A DNA stretch of 64,000 nt, taken from the NCBI RefSeq assembly GCF_030580865.1, contig NZ_JAUQSY010000002.1:248001-312000 (forward strand). Reading direction: 5' to 3'. This stretch comes from Hymenobacter aranciens. Its GTDB lineage: Bacteria; Bacteroidota; Bacteroidia; Cytophagales; Hymenobacteraceae. Positions 36,597-46,535 of this stretch are shown here, piece after piece. How positions within the stretch are numbered: the stretch's first letter is position 1; the number at the start of each line of letters is the position of its first letter. The translations under genes were made by a program, and so were the position numbers. The notes under the pieces were generated by a model. That model saw only the letters and a list, made by a program, of their open reading frames with translations. It was not told the origin of the DNA and did not search any database.

Positions 36597-37421
36597 ATGA
36601 CCTTCCAGCAGCAGACGCCCTACGCCGACATCCTCCTGGCCTGTGGCGGCGACCAGCGCTACGGCGGCGAGAGCAGCTTCGAGGACAACGTGCTGGTGAG
36701 CGTGCTGGCCGGCGAGCTGCGCGTGGTGCAGGCCAGCCACACCCGCTGCTGCCCCGCCGGCAGCACCGTGCTGCTGCCCCGCAAGCAGCCCACCACCCTG
36801 CTCAAGTATCCCAAAGACGGTGCCGCGTACCACGCCATCGTCATGAAGCTGCCCACGGCCCTCGTGCGGGACTACTACACCCGGAACAGTCCGGCGCCCA
36901 CCGCCGCTTCCTCCGCCGAGGTGCTGGTGTTTGCCAAAAGCCCGCTGCTGCAGAGTTTATTCGCCTCACTGCTGCCCTACCTAGAGCTGGAGCAGCCCCT
37001 GCCCGACAAGCTCCTGGGCCTGAAGATTAGCGAAGTGCTGGAAGTGCTGCGCAGCCTCGACCCGCGCAGCGACGCCGTGCTGGCCGATTTCGCCGAGCCC
37101 GGCAAGATTGACCTCGTGGCCTTCATGGAAACGCACTACATGTTCAACCTCCCGCTGGCCCGGTTCAGCTACCTCACCGGCCGCAGCCTCACCACCTTCA
37201 AGCGCGACTTCAAAAAAGCCTTCCAGCTGAGCCCCCAGCGCTGGCTCACGCAAAAGCGGCTGGCGCTGGCCCACTACCAGCTGGCCGAACGCCAGCGCAA
37301 GCCGGTGGAGCTGTACCTGGAAGTGGGCTTCGAAAACCTGGCGCATTTCTCCTACGCCTTCAAAAAGCAGTTTGGCTACCCGCCTACTGCGCTGGTCAAA
37401 CCAGCGGCCACCGGGGTGTAG
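36597..37421 (+). CDS. AraC-family regulator (ExsA-like N-terminus)
   Basis: 274 residues from ATG 36597. HTH region: NLPLARFSYLTGRSLTTFKR, then SPQRWLTQKRLALAHYQL and the second HTH VGFENLAHFSYAFKKQFGYPP. N-terminal ligand/partner domain with ADILLACGGDQRYGGES and VLLPRKQPTTLL. A clear -7 element TAATTTTG ends 23 bp upstream. The TAG stop is part of the GTAG foot of the REPIN-like repeat. Likely regulates the SDR gene downstream. Confidence 0.9.
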   Translation: MTFQQQTPYADILLACGGDQRYGGESSFEDNVLVSVLAGELRVVQASHTRCCPAGSTVLLPRKQPTTLLKYPKDGAAYHAIVMKLPTALVRDYYTRNSPAPTAASSAEVLVFAKSPLLQSLFASLLPYLELEQPLPDKLLGLKISEVLEVLRSLDPRSDAVLADFAEPGKIDLVAFMETHYMFNLPLARFSYLTGRSLTTFKRDFKKAFQLSPQRWLTQKRLALAHYQLAERQRKPVELYLEVGFENLAHFSYAFKKQFGYPPTALVKPAATGV

Positions 37422-37500
37422 AGACGCGACCCATCGCGTCTCGTCGGTCGCGCCATCCGGGAATCGTTCAACGACGAGACGCGATGGGTCGCGTCTCTAC
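37418..37500. repeat. REPIN-like inverted repeat (AGACGCGA class)
   Basis: GTAG, hairpin AGACGCGA/CCCA/TCGCGTCT and CGTCG; the right arm is the inverted copy ending CTAC at 37497-37500. Arms of about 29 bp, perfect. Overlaps the stop codon of the AraC-type gene. Confidence 0.8.
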
Positions 37501-37642
37501 ACCCGCCAAACAGCTAATAGCATCTCGGCAAATTCCGCCACCAGGCCCCGTCAGGGCCTGGCCAGGCAAGCTATGCCCATCCCATAATATCCGGCCGGAA
37601 CGGTTCCGCCGGCTCATCTTCCCTTACCCATTACAGTTCCCC

Positions 37643-38380
37643 ATGAAAACCGCACTCGTCACCGGCGCCAACAAAGGCATTGGCCTGGAAGTCGCCACCC
37701 TCCTCGCCCGGCAGGGCTTTTTCGTATACCTCGGCAGCCGCGACCTCGCCAACGGCGAGGCCGCCGTGCAGCAGATTAAGGCCAGCGGGCTCACCAATCT
37801 TGCGGCCGTGCAGCTGGACGTTACCAGTCCCGAATCTATCCAGGCCGCCCGAGCGGCCATTGGCGAGCAAACGCCCGTCCTGGATGTGCTAATCAATAAC
37901 GCTGGCATCTCCGGCGGCGCGCCGCAGTCGGCCCGCGAAGCTACGTTGGAGCAATACCGGGCCGTGTTCGAAACCAACGTCTTCGGCGTGGCCGGCGTCA
38001 CCCGGGCCTTTCTCGACTTGCTGGCGCAGGCCCCGCAGCCGCGCATCGTGAACGTGAGCAGCGCCATGGCCTCGCTTACGCTCTACGCCGACCTCGACAA
38101 CCCGAATTTCGCCCACCGCTACCCCGTATACCAGGCCTCAAAAGCGGCCCTCAACATGTACACCGTCAACCTGGCCCACGAGCTGCGCGGCACGGCCTTT
38201 AAGGTGAATGCCGTGTGCCCGGGCTACACCCAGACTGACTTTACCGGCCACCAGGGCACCAGCACGGTGCAGGAGGCCGGCCAGCGCATCCTGAAGTACG
38301 CTCTGCTGGCGGCGGCCGGCCCCACCGGCCAATTCTTCAGCGAAGAGTATTTCCCGTCCCCGGCCAGCTGCCCGTGGTAA
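37643..38380 (+). CDS. Short-chain dehydrogenase/reductase
   Basis: 245 residues from ATG 37643. Rossmann TGANKGIGLEVA, LINNAGISGG, NVSSAMAS catalytic Ser, YQASK catalytic Tyr-Lys, and CPGYTQTDFTG. Carbonyl-reductase-like classical SDR, NADPH preferred by the NKG pattern (inference). Follows the AraC regulator on the same strand, separated by a REPIN-like repeat. Confidence 0.92.
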   Translation: MKTALVTGANKGIGLEVATLLARQGFFVYLGSRDLANGEAAVQQIKASGLTNLAAVQLDVTSPESIQAARAAIGEQTPVLDVLINNAGISGGAPQSAREATLEQYRAVFETNVFGVAGVTRAFLDLLAQAPQPRIVNVSSAMASLTLYADLDNPNFAHRYPVYQASKAALNMYTVNLAHELRGTAFKVNAVCPGYTQTDFTGHQGTSTVQEAGQRILKYALLAAAGPTGQFFSEEYFPSPASCPW

Positions 38381-38409
38381 GCGGCGCGGGCGGGATTATG
38401 TGGCCAGGG

Positions 38410-38994
38410 CTACAAGGCAGAATACAGGCAGCCCCGGATTTGACGAATAGCCAGCCCGCGCAACGGGTCTTCGGCGTAGGTATTGAACCGGATGATACAC
38501 CGGCCTTGCCGGGCCGAGCGGAACAAGCTGATGCCAATGCATTCCTCGGCCCGGTTTTCCCGGTTCCGGCATTCATAAACAATGCTATCCATCACCAGCT
38601 GGCTCCGGGCCGCATCCGCAGCGGTTTGGTAGCACAACACTTCGATGGTGCCGCTTTCCCCAATCGGCTTGCGAAATCCCGTGCGGAAACCCTGCCGCAG
38701 CCGGTCTTCACGCCGGGGGCCTGCCAGGTTGTAGGGCGGGTCGACCCGGGGGTCCTCAATAAAACAAGTGTCGGTTTCAAAAACCGCCCGGTATTGCCGT
38801 TGCTTGCCCTGGCAGCTGCGCTGCACGCAGCCCGGGAACACCTGGTCTATCTGGCGCAGCAGCCGGCTGACCGAGTCCGGCCGGGTGGCATACGCGCAGG
38901 GAGGCCCCCCGCGCTGGGCGACCCGCGGGGCACCCGAAGCCAGCAGCAGTTGACCAGCCCCCACCAGCCCCAGGAGAATCACGAAACGTTTCAT
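38410..38994 (-). CDS. Secreted Cys-containing hypothetical protein
   Basis: 194 residues from ATG at 38992-38994, with a signal peptide MKRFVILLGLVGAGQLLLAS. The mature part has paired Cys (FPGCVQRSCQG, VLCYQ, YECRNRENRAEECIG, GRCIIRF, GCLYSAL), consistent with disulfides in the periplasm. No family recognised. Convergent with the SDR gene. Confidence 0.65.
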   Translation of the reverse strand: MKRFVILLGLVGAGQLLLASGAPRVAQRGGPPCAYATRPDSVSRLLRQIDQVFPGCVQRSCQGKQRQYRAVFETDTCFIEDPRVDPPYNLAGPRREDRLRQGFRTGFRKPIGESGTIEVLCYQTAADAARSQLVMDSIVYECRNRENRAEECIGISLFRSARQGRCIIRFNTYAEDPLRGLAIRQIRGCLYSAL

Positions 38995-39031
38995 TGCAGC
39001 TACTTGTGGCTTGTTATGGTTGTTGCGCTGA

Positions 39032-39595
39032 TTAATAATCCCCCAGCCACTGCTCAAAATTCTCATGCGCCTGGTAGGCACGCGCCATCACGGCGGCCGG
39101 GTCGGGGGCAATGGCAAGCTGCGCGGTGTGGGTGAGCCAGTCCATGTAAAGGTGATGTTCCGAATACTCCTCGGCAGTGGCGGCCAATACCTCCCGTGCG
39201 TATGCAGAGGTGAACTTTTGGGCATACCGACCAGGAGAATCCCGCTCCGACTCAAAGTAGAACAAAATCTCGTCAATGTAGCCCGTGCCATAGGGCAGTA
39301 GGGAGAGGAATTCGGCGAACGAGCTGGCAAATACTCCCATCGTTCCTTCACTACCTAGCAGGACGACCGGTCGTGAGGGCCCAACATTGCCGGGCTCTTG
39401 CCAGGTGGCGATGGTGCTCCCATCGCCCATCAGGCCGAAGATATCGAGCCGACTGGCTATTGCTGGCGCAAAGCCGCGGGCATAAACCCGTTGGGCAGCT
39501 TCAACCGGTATTAGCTCAAAATCGCCGAAATCTGTCGTCGTCTGGAAGAGCGTGGCAAAGGCCTGCCGCAGTTCAGCCTCCGAAAGAGCAGTCAT
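39032..39595 (-). CDS. SMI1/KNR4 (SUKH)-like protein 3, divergent subfamily
   Basis: 187 residues. It differs from the other array members but carries RPVVLLGSEGTMGVFASSFAEFLSLLPYG (read in two parts), a segment typical of SUKH-fold proteins, and a Glu/Tyr-rich C-terminus (AYQAHENFEQWLGDY). No signal peptide. Putative cytoplasmic immunity protein. Iteron copy C lies about 150 bp upstream of its start. Confidence 0.55.
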   Translation of the reverse strand: MTALSEAELRQAFATLFQTTTDFGDFELIPVEAAQRVYARGFAPAIASRLDIFGLMGDGSTIATWQEPGNVGPSRPVVLLGSEGTMGVFASSFAEFLSLLPYGTGYIDEILFYFESERDSPGRYAQKFTSAYAREVLAATAEEYSEHHLYMDWLTHTAQLAIAPDPAAVMARAYQAHENFEQWLGDY

Positions 39596-39742
39596 TGTCA
39601 GTAAATAATAAAGTCATAGGGAATAAGGGCAATCAGCCCGCCGCCGCACCTGCGCCGGCCCGACGCCGGCAAAGATGCGCCGGGTTTTCAATTCCCCCGC
39701 CCGGCCCCGGCAGCGGGCGAAGCGGCCGCGGCCGCCGCAGCT

Positions 39743-39824
39743 TGCTTTCGCTTTTCGGAGTGGCAAAAAAAGCGAAAGCAACACCGTTGCGCTTTTTGCT
39801 TTCGCTTTTTCGCGTTGCTTAAAA
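39743..39824. repeat. GCTTTCG iteron element, copy C
   Basis: TTGCTTTCGCTTTTCGGAG, inverted AAAAGCGAAAGCAA, then TTGCTTTCGCTTTTTCGCG and TTGCTTAAAA immediately before an ATG. Matches copy D (41163-41243) in order and spacing. Confidence 0.8.
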
Positions 39825-39935
39825 ATGGAAAGCAGCGCCACCTTGCTGCTGCGCCTTTTCGAGGCTTTAGCTGCGCGGGGGATTGGGTTTCTCCCCGGCA
39901 AGGATGGGGTTATCAGATGCCAGGGGCCAGCTTGA
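39825..39935 (+). pseudogene. 5' remnant of the array's HTH gene
   Basis: ATGGAAAGCA starts MESSATLLLRLFEALA, matching MESTSALLPRLRAFFG of the intact gene at 41244 for about a dozen residues; similarity then ends and the frame closes at 39935 with no HTH. Its 3' end overlaps the convergent SUKH-like gene. Confidence 0.65.
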
Positions 39936-40362
39936 CCTGGTCGTAACGGGCCACGAACTCCTCCAGGCTGAAGTCTGGGTAGACCTGTAAGAATCTCGGC
40001 AATATCATGCGCAGCGTGTCGCAGGTAGCTCTATCAGCATCCAGAGTGAACGGACGCGCCAGCCCCCGGGGGCTGGCCAACTCGACCAGCAGACTCTGCC
40101 AATTCAGAAAGCCCAGCGTGAGTTGCAGCAGGTTCATGTACCCTTGAATATCGACTTCCAGCGGCAGGAGCCGAGGCCATCCGCGCTCTTCGAAGTGATA
40201 CAAGTGCGGGCTGCGCTGCGCATCGTGGAGCAGGCCCACGCAGGCATCCGCCTTAAAGATATCCACGGGCCGGAAATCCTGGAGCCGGGCGTCGTCGTTG
40301 GTGTCGTAGATATAGTAGATATAAAAGTCGTCGGGCGTGAGGGGCGCATAGATTTCCTGCAC
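39913..40362 (-). CDS. SUKH-like protein 4, N-terminally truncated
   Basis: 149 residues from GTG at 40360-40362. It contains only the second two-thirds of the family: FRPVDIFKADACVGLLHD, LYHFEERGWPRLLPLEVDIQGY, LLQLTLGFLNWQSLLVELAS and the C-terminal FSLEEFVARYDQVKL. The N-terminal 70 residues with the WIP...NG...W part are missing; the upstream sequence is the end of the next SUKH-like gene. Probably the product of recombination between tandem copies, and may be inactive. Confidence 0.6.
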   Translation of the reverse strand: MQEIYAPLTPDDFYIYYIYDTNDDARLQDFRPVDIFKADACVGLLHDAQRSPHLYHFEERGWPRLLPLEVDIQGYMNLLQLTLGFLNWQSLLVELASPRGLARPFTLDADRATCDTLRMILPRFLQVYPDFSLEEFVARYDQVKLAPGI

Positions 40363-40410
40363 CCTGCTGCAAGCTGTGAGCGGTACTGAACAGGTTCCTG
40401 CCGGCCTTGG

Positions 40411-41100
40411 CTAGTTACGTAGGCGTACTTGAGCGTAACACTTTACTAAATTGTCCAAGTTAAAACCGGGCACTACTGATGTCATACCGGCGACGTAAGC
40501 CTTAGCCTCCGCACTTTGAGGTGTGTAGGTTTCATCATCAGGGGTGCTACTTAGTTCTAGCAATACCCGGTGCCAATGCTCCCCCGCCATTGAGTGAGCC
40601 AACAAAGCTAAATAACCCGGAGCTAAATAACCCGGAAAATCCACTCCCAATGCTAAAGGCAAGCCTTCAAAAGGGTAGTAGTAAAGCTGGTTGTCGTTGC
40701 GCTCATCGTAATAAAACCCAACACATTTTTCAGCGCCAAAAATAAAATCGATTATTTTGAAGGATTTGCGCCAGGCATCAGCAGGCTCTTTAGAACCAAA
40801 GTCAATTATTCCTTTCCAAGGACTAAAAATGGAGGAGAAGTCTTGAATTTGTACTGCCCCTACTTGTATTGGCTTTCCGTTTATTGTTGCAACACTTTGC
40901 CATTCAAAAAACAAACCATTTGTTTCCTGTACAAAATCAATGATTGATTGCGGAAGCCCCTTTGAACGTCGAAGGCGGGCCTTCTCATTCTTTCTTAAGC
41001 CGTAGGAAAGACCTAAGTTGCTAATTACAAAAATGTCAGGCAATTTATTAAATCGAAGCACCCAATCAATAACGGCTGCCAAAGGCGCTTGAATTTCCAT
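40411..41100 (-). CDS. SMI1/KNR4 (SUKH)-like protein 5 (AT-rich)
   Basis: 229 residues from ATG at 41098-41100 (an ATG 33 bp further upstream is possible). Best SUKH match of the array: LPQSIIDFVQETNGLFFEWQ, FKIIDFIFGAEKCVGFYYDE, YYPFEGLPLALGVDFPGYL, and FNLDNLVKCYAQVRLRN. Noticeably richer in A+T than its neighbours, suggesting recent arrival. A perfect 15-bp tandem duplication (40606-40635) adds five residues in the GYLAPGYLA stretch. Confidence 0.7.
   Translation of the reverse strand: MEIQAPLAAVIDWVLRFNKLPDIFVISNLGLSYGLRKNEKARLRRSKGLPQSIIDFVQETNGLFFEWQSVATINGKPIQVGAVQIQDFSSIFSPWKGIIDFGSKEPADAWRKSFKIIDFIFGAEKCVGFYYDERNDNQLYYYPFEGLPLALGVDFPGYLAPGYLALLAHSMAGEHWHRVLLELSSTPDDETYTPQSAEAKAYVAGMTSVVPGFNLDNLVKCYAQVRLRN
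40606..40635. repeat. 15-bp tandem duplication inside SUKH-like 5
   Basis: AGCTAAATAACCCGG occurs twice in succession; it keeps the frame and inserts five residues. Confidence 0.9.
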
Positions 41101-41162
41101 GTGGTTGTAGTGGTTGGTGTGTAAGAAAAGCACCTCGCAGATTACGCAAATCTACGCCACCT

Positions 41163-41243
41163 GCTTTCGCTTTTCGGGACGCGGTAAAAAGCGAAAGCAA
41201 AACGCTTCGCACAATTGCTTTCGCTTTTTCGCGTTGCTTAAAA
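41163..41243. repeat. GCTTTCG iteron element, copy D
   Basis: TGCTTTCGCTTTTCGGGA, inverted AAAAAGCGAAAGCAA, then TTGCTTTCGCTTTTTCGCG and TTGCTTAAAA directly before the HTH gene ATG. Three copies of one motif, the middle inverted: probable binding sites controlling the HTH gene. Confidence 0.8.
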
Positions 41244-41786
41244 ATGGAAAGCACTTCTGCCCTGCTGCCACGCCTGCGCGCTTTTTTCGGGCTCAGCCAG
41301 ACGGCGCTCGGGCGCGCCCTGCGGCTGGGCCGCGTCATGGTATCGCAGGTCGAGCGTGGCCTGCGCTCGCTGCCGCTGGCAGCGGGCCTGCCCCAGGCCG
41401 CCCTCACCCTGGCCTACCAGCGCACCCCGCCCGAGCCGCCCGCCGAGGCCCCCGATGCCCGCGCCCTGCTGCGCCGGGCCCGCGCCGACGAGCACCGCGC
41501 CGGGCAGCTGGAATTTGAGCTCAGCCGGCTGCCCGAACGGGCCGTCTGGGCCCGGCGCCGGCTGGCGGCGCTGCCCACCCTCACGGCCGCCCTCGCGCCG
41601 GCCGGCGGCCCGGCCCCGTCCTGGCTGAGCGGCTTTGCCACCGAGGCGCGGGCCGAGCTGCTGCGCAGCGGCAGCACCGCCCAGGCCCGGCTGCGCGCCC
41701 GCATTGCCGGGCTGCGCGCCGAGGCCGCCGCCCTGACGCAGGAAGCGGCCGAACACCAGGCGGCAGCCGACGACGCCCGCGCCTAG
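41244..41786 (+). CDS. HTH protein of the SUKH array
   Basis: 180 residues. N-terminal HTH: LRAFFGLSQTALGRALRLGR and VMVSQVERGLRSLPL, of the Xre/lambda-repressor type. The rest is Ala/Arg/Glu-rich and helical, with a likely coiled coil (LRARIAGLRAEAAALTQEAA). Starts directly downstream of iteron copy D, which suggests autoregulation. A 5' remnant of a sister copy lies at 39825. Its stop overlaps the stop of the convergent SUKH-like gene by three bases. Confidence 0.75.
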   Translation: MESTSALLPRLRAFFGLSQTALGRALRLGRVMVSQVERGLRSLPLAAGLPQAALTLAYQRTPPEPPAEAPDARALLRRARADEHRAGQLEFELSRLPERAVWARRRLAALPTLTAALAPAGGPAPSWLSGFATEARAELLRSGSTAQARLRARIAGLRAEAAALTQEAAEHQAAADDARA

Positions 41787-42442
41787 CGGGGCAGCTTCAC
41801 GGCATCGTAGCGGGCCACGAACTGCTCAAGGCTGAACGAGGGCACGAGTTGGGGCAGGCCGGCCAGCAGCTCGTCAATCATGTTGCCGTGCACGTCAGGC
41901 AACACGCGGAAGGGGCGCGCCTGGCCCGCGGGGCTGGCCAGCTGCACCAGCAGGCTCTGCCAGTGGGGCCAGCCCAGCGTGAGCTCGAGCAGCTCGAAGT
42001 AGCCGGGCAGGTCAACGCCGGTGGGCAGCAGCTCGTCGTCGATGTTGTAGTGATAGAGCTCGGGGCTGCGGCGCTCGTCGTGCAGCAGGCCCACGCTGGC
42101 CGCGTCGGCGAACCGGTCCAGGGGGCGGTACACGCGCAGGCGGGGGTCTTCTCCCTCCAAGCCGAAGTAGATTTCGCCCTCCCGGCTGGGGCCGTAGAGC
42201 TTGTCCAGCGGGAGCAAGTGGACGTGAAAGACAGTCCCGCCTTTATGAGCCGTCCATTGCATGTGGATGCCGTTTAACCGCTTGGCGTAAGTGATGATGG
42301 AGGCAGGAATGCGGTCGGCTTTGGCCTGCGCCACCTGCTTCTGCGTTGCTCCGCGATAAGCAACATGAATATCCTTAGTGGCCAGCTTAAAGAGGCAATC
42401 GTATAGCCTGCTGATGGGGGCTCGAAAGTTGTAATCAATCAT
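41783..42442 (-). CDS. SMI1/KNR4 (SUKH)-like protein 6
   Basis: 219 residues. [76 protein letters not shown], and C-terminal [17 protein letters not shown]. Closest in the window to truncated copy 4 ([19 protein letters not shown] against NWQSLLVELASPRGLARPF), showing recent duplication. Putative immunity protein. Confidence 0.65.
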   Translation of the reverse strand: MIDYNFRAPISRLYDCLFKLATKDIHVAYRGATQKQVAQAKADRIPASIITYAKRLNGIHMQWTAHKGGTVFHVHLLPLDKLYGPSREGEIYFGLEGEDPRLRVYRPLDRFADAASVGLLHDERRSPELYHYNIDDELLPTGVDLPGYFELLELTLGWPHWQSLLVQLASPAGQARPFRVLPDVHGNMIDELLAGLPQLVPSFSLEQFVARYDAVKLPR

Positions 42443-42646
42443 GGAAGAAAACGACGGGTCCGCCCAAATATACCAGGAATATCAACCCGGTTTGAGGAGG
42501 CTGGTGGGCCGGGCCGGGGCCCGGGCAAGCTCCCTTTGCTCGGCCCCGGGCCCGGCGCCCGCCCACAACCCCGGCTTTGCCGGCTGCGTACCCGGAGCCG
42601 GCCGGGCCCTGGTTTGCCCGCGCCGTTCACTTATTCACTTTATCCC

Positions 42647-43267
42647 TTGAAAACCCTCATTCTCTTTTACTCCACCTACGGCCACGTATATAAGCTGGCC
42701 GAGGCCATTGCCGAAGGCGCCCGCGAAGTAGCCGGCAACGAAGTCGTCATCAAGCGCGTGCCCGAAACGCTGCCGGCCGAGGTGCTCGCCAAAATGGGCG
42801 CCACCGAGGCCCAGAAAGCCTTCGCCCAGGTGCCCGTGGCCACCCCCGACGAGCTGGCCGACTACGACGCCATCATCTTCGGCACGCCCACCCGCTACGG
42901 CAACATGTGCGGCCAGATGCAGGCCTACCTCGACAGCACCGGCGGCCTCTGGGCCAAGGGCGCGCTGGTGGGCAAAGTGGGCGGGGCCTTCGTGAGCACC
43001 GCCACCCAGCACGGCGGCCAGGAAACCACCATCCGCGCCGTGCATACGGCCCTGCTGCACCACGGCTTCATCCTCGTGGGCCTGCCCTACGCCTGGCAGG
43101 GCCAGATGGGCCACCACGAAGTAACCGGCGGCACGCCCTACGGCGCCAGCACCGTGGCCGGCGGCCAGGGCGAGCGCCAGCCCAGCTCCAACGAGCTCGA
43201 AGGCGCCCGCTTCCAGGGCCGCCACACCGCCCAGATTGCCAGCAAGCTGGCGGGCGGCGCCAGCTAG
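42647..43267 (+). CDS. wrbA: NAD(P)H:quinone oxidoreductase, WrbA type
   Basis: 206 residues from TTG 42647; no ATG is available and the family N-terminus ([20 protein letters not shown]) starts immediately after it. Flavodoxin-like motifs: [43 protein letters not shown] and [12 protein letters not shown]. Two-electron quinone reduction with FMN, protecting against redox cycling. An ordinary gene within the SUKH array, followed by a hairpin terminator. Confidence 0.95.
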   Translation: MKTLILFYSTYGHVYKLAEAIAEGAREVAGNEVVIKRVPETLPAEVLAKMGATEAQKAFAQVPVATPDELADYDAIIFGTPTRYGNMCGQMQAYLDSTGGLWAKGALVGKVGGAFVSTATQHGGQETTIRAVHTALLHHGFILVGLPYAWQGQMGHHEVTGGTPYGASTVAGGQGERQPSSNELEGARFQGRHTAQIASKLAGGAS

Positions 43268-43293
43268 GCCGCCTTTTCGACTTATAAACAGCA

Positions 43294-43326
43294 CAAGCCC
43301 GGTCTGCTCCCTGCAGGCCGGGCTTG
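43294..43326. terminator. Hairpin between wrbA and SUKH-like 7
   Basis: CAAGCCCGG pairs with CCGGGCTTG around a 15-nt loop, between two convergent genes; no long T run. Confidence 0.6.
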
Positions 43327-43332
43327 GTGCGT

Positions 43333-44754
43333 TTAGCGGCGGCGGTCGGGCAGCACCTGGTTGGGGTCGAGGCCCAGGCGGTGCAGGTCTTCCTCAATCC
43401 GGTGGGCAAAGCCGGGGCTTTCGTACGTGAGCTCATCCGTCCGATACAAGAGCTGCCACTGCGCTACCCCCAGGCAGGCAAAGGCCCGCAGCAGGTAAGT
43501 GGTGAAGGACAACTGCAGCGGATAGATATCATCCAGGTCACCGCTGAGCCAGCAGACGTCGGTCGGCGCATCCGGTGTGGCTGGCAGCCGCAAACAAGGG
43601 TACTTTTCGGCATCAATGTTCTCAAACGGATGCAGCTCCGCCAAGCCGGGAACCCAGTCGGCATGGCCGACGGCCCATAGTACGCCATCATTCACCCGGT
43701 GGTCCCAGTGCCTGACTGTTCTCGAGTTGTGCCCCCCAAATACCCGCGCCAGCGGCCACAAGTCAATGGAGCCCCCCCGTTGTGCTTCCCCGGCCGGCCG
43801 TTCGGCCGTATCGGCCCAGTTCCACCGCAGGGTACAGCCGTCTAACTGGCCGTAAAACGCCCGCAGCTCGCCCGGAACCGGCTGCCCGGTTTCCCGGCGC
43901 AGCCGCTCAAAGGTTCCCAACGTCATGCCGAAGGAAGGGGGAGCCTGGTCGTCTTGCAGGCCCCGCCAGTACTGGCCCCACTGGGCATAGAGCTCGACGC
44001 CCGGCACCGCCTGCAGATACGCGATAGCATCGGCGAAGAGCTGACGGTAATCGGGGCCGGCGGCGGGTGCGGGCGCGGCATACCGCGCCACGTGCGCCGG
44101 CAGCAGCGGCAGGGCCTCCGGAAACAGGGCCCGCACCTGGGCCACGACCGTCCCAATGGCCTCGGCGTAGTCCGCCTGCTCGTCTTCGGCAATGAACAGC
44201 AGTTGCCACAGCTCGATAAAGCGCAGGGCTACGCCGGTTTCCACGTACTGCGCTGGCGTGAATGGCAAGCGGTGCAGGCGGTCAAAGCCCAGATAAAAGG
44301 CCAGTTCGGTTCGCTTATCCACCTCGCGCCAGAGCGTGTAGGTGTTGTGCTGTAGGCGGTCCAAGACCCGGTACGTGCGAAGCTCCTCCTGTTGGGCAGC
44401 GGGTAAGGCAGGGTCCCAGAAGGGTTCCGTCTGTAATGGTTTATCTGGGTAATAAAAACTGGTTTCCTGGATTCCCAACCCAGCGAAAGGGGTAAACCAG
44501 GCGTACCCGGTGATAAGCTCCGGGCCTAGCTGCGGCTGGCAGCCAAACCACTCCACGCTCAAGACCGAAACCTGGTTATAGATGGCCAGTAAATCGGCGG
44601 GAACCCCAGTTGGCAACCGCTGTCGGAATATCTTGCGCACCTTGGACCACTGTACGGGTTCGGTGGGAGCTGTTGCCTTAAACCGTTGCACAAAAACGTG
44701 CTCCAGCTGCTGCATGGCGGCAGCTACCTCGGTAAATAGGGAGTGGTAGTTCAT
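43333..44754 (-). CDS. Two-domain SUKH-like protein 7
   Basis: 473 residues with two tandem SUKH-like domains. Domain 1 (1-220): LPTGVPADLLAIYNQVSVLS, YRVLDRLQHNTYTLW, FIELWQLLFIAEDEQADYAEA. Domain 2 (about 235-473): FERLRRETGQPVPGELRAFYG, GGSIDLWPLARVFGG, CWLSGDLDDIYPLQLSFTTYL, and a conserved tail EEDLHRLGLDPNQVLPDRR. Paralogue of the phase-variable gene that follows upstream. Probable promoter at 44782-44815. Confidence 0.65.
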   Translation of the reverse strand: MNYHSLFTEVAAAMQQLEHVFVQRFKATAPTEPVQWSKVRKIFRQRLPTGVPADLLAIYNQVSVLSVEWFGCQPQLGPELITGYAWFTPFAGLGIQETSFYYPDKPLQTEPFWDPALPAAQQEELRTYRVLDRLQHNTYTLWREVDKRTELAFYLGFDRLHRLPFTPAQYVETGVALRFIELWQLLFIAEDEQADYAEAIGTVVAQVRALFPEALPLLPAHVARYAAPAPAAGPDYRQLFADAIAYLQAVPGVELYAQWGQYWRGLQDDQAPPSFGMTLGTFERLRRETGQPVPGELRAFYGQLDGCTLRWNWADTAERPAGEAQRGGSIDLWPLARVFGGHNSRTVRHWDHRVNDGVLWAVGHADWVPGLAELHPFENIDAEKYPCLRLPATPDAPTDVCWLSGDLDDIYPLQLSFTTYLLRAFACLGVAQWQLLYRTDELTYESPGFAHRIEEDLHRLGLDPNQVLPDRRR

Positions 44755-44781
44755 CAGCCGGACAATTCTTTAGTGAAGCGC

Positions 44782-44815
44782 CAAAGGTATACCTTCTCGA
44801 AGCCTCGTTGCGCAA
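44782..44815 (-). promoter_or_regulatory. Promoter of SUKH-like 7
   Basis: On the - strand TACCTTTG (44782-44789) preceded at 23 bp by TTG (44813-44815). The ATG is 27 bp further on. Confidence 0.55.
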
Positions 44816-44838
44816 CGTCGCGGCTGCCAGCCCCGGCG

Positions 44839-46265
<1,427 letters not shown>

Positions 46266-46376
46266 AGTTCGATATTGTTACCGAGGGTAGTATTGCTTTG
46301 CTCAAGTTCGCTGGCAATTGTTTGCGCAACGCAAGGTCAGGATAAAGTTAGTTACGCCCGGCAAGCAAGCTGCTGC

Positions 46377-46535
46377 TTAGCCCCGGCAGCCGCGCCCGTC
46401 GTAGCAGGCCGCCAGCGCCTGCAGGTTGAAGGCGGGCACGAATTACTGCGCCGCCGCCGCGTAGGCCTGGGTTTCGGGGCTCCAGCCGGCGGGCGGCCCG
46501 CAACAGCGGCCGGCGCGGCTTCACCAGCTCCTGAG
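46377..46535 (-). pseudogene. C-terminal remnant of a SUKH-like gene
   Basis: In the frame ending at TAA 46377-46379 the sequence reads SPETQAYAAAAQ, a TAA at 46443-46445, then FVPAFNLQALAACYDGRGC. This matches SAEAKAYVAGMTSVVPGFNLDNLVKCYAQV of gene 5 (read in two parts). An in-frame stop and missing N-terminus mark it as a relic. Confidence 0.65.

Noticed and set aside
38410..39595. Possible single gene from the Cys-rich protein and the SUKH-like protein 3
   Set aside because: A signal peptide start and an independent stop separate them; they are distinct proteins.
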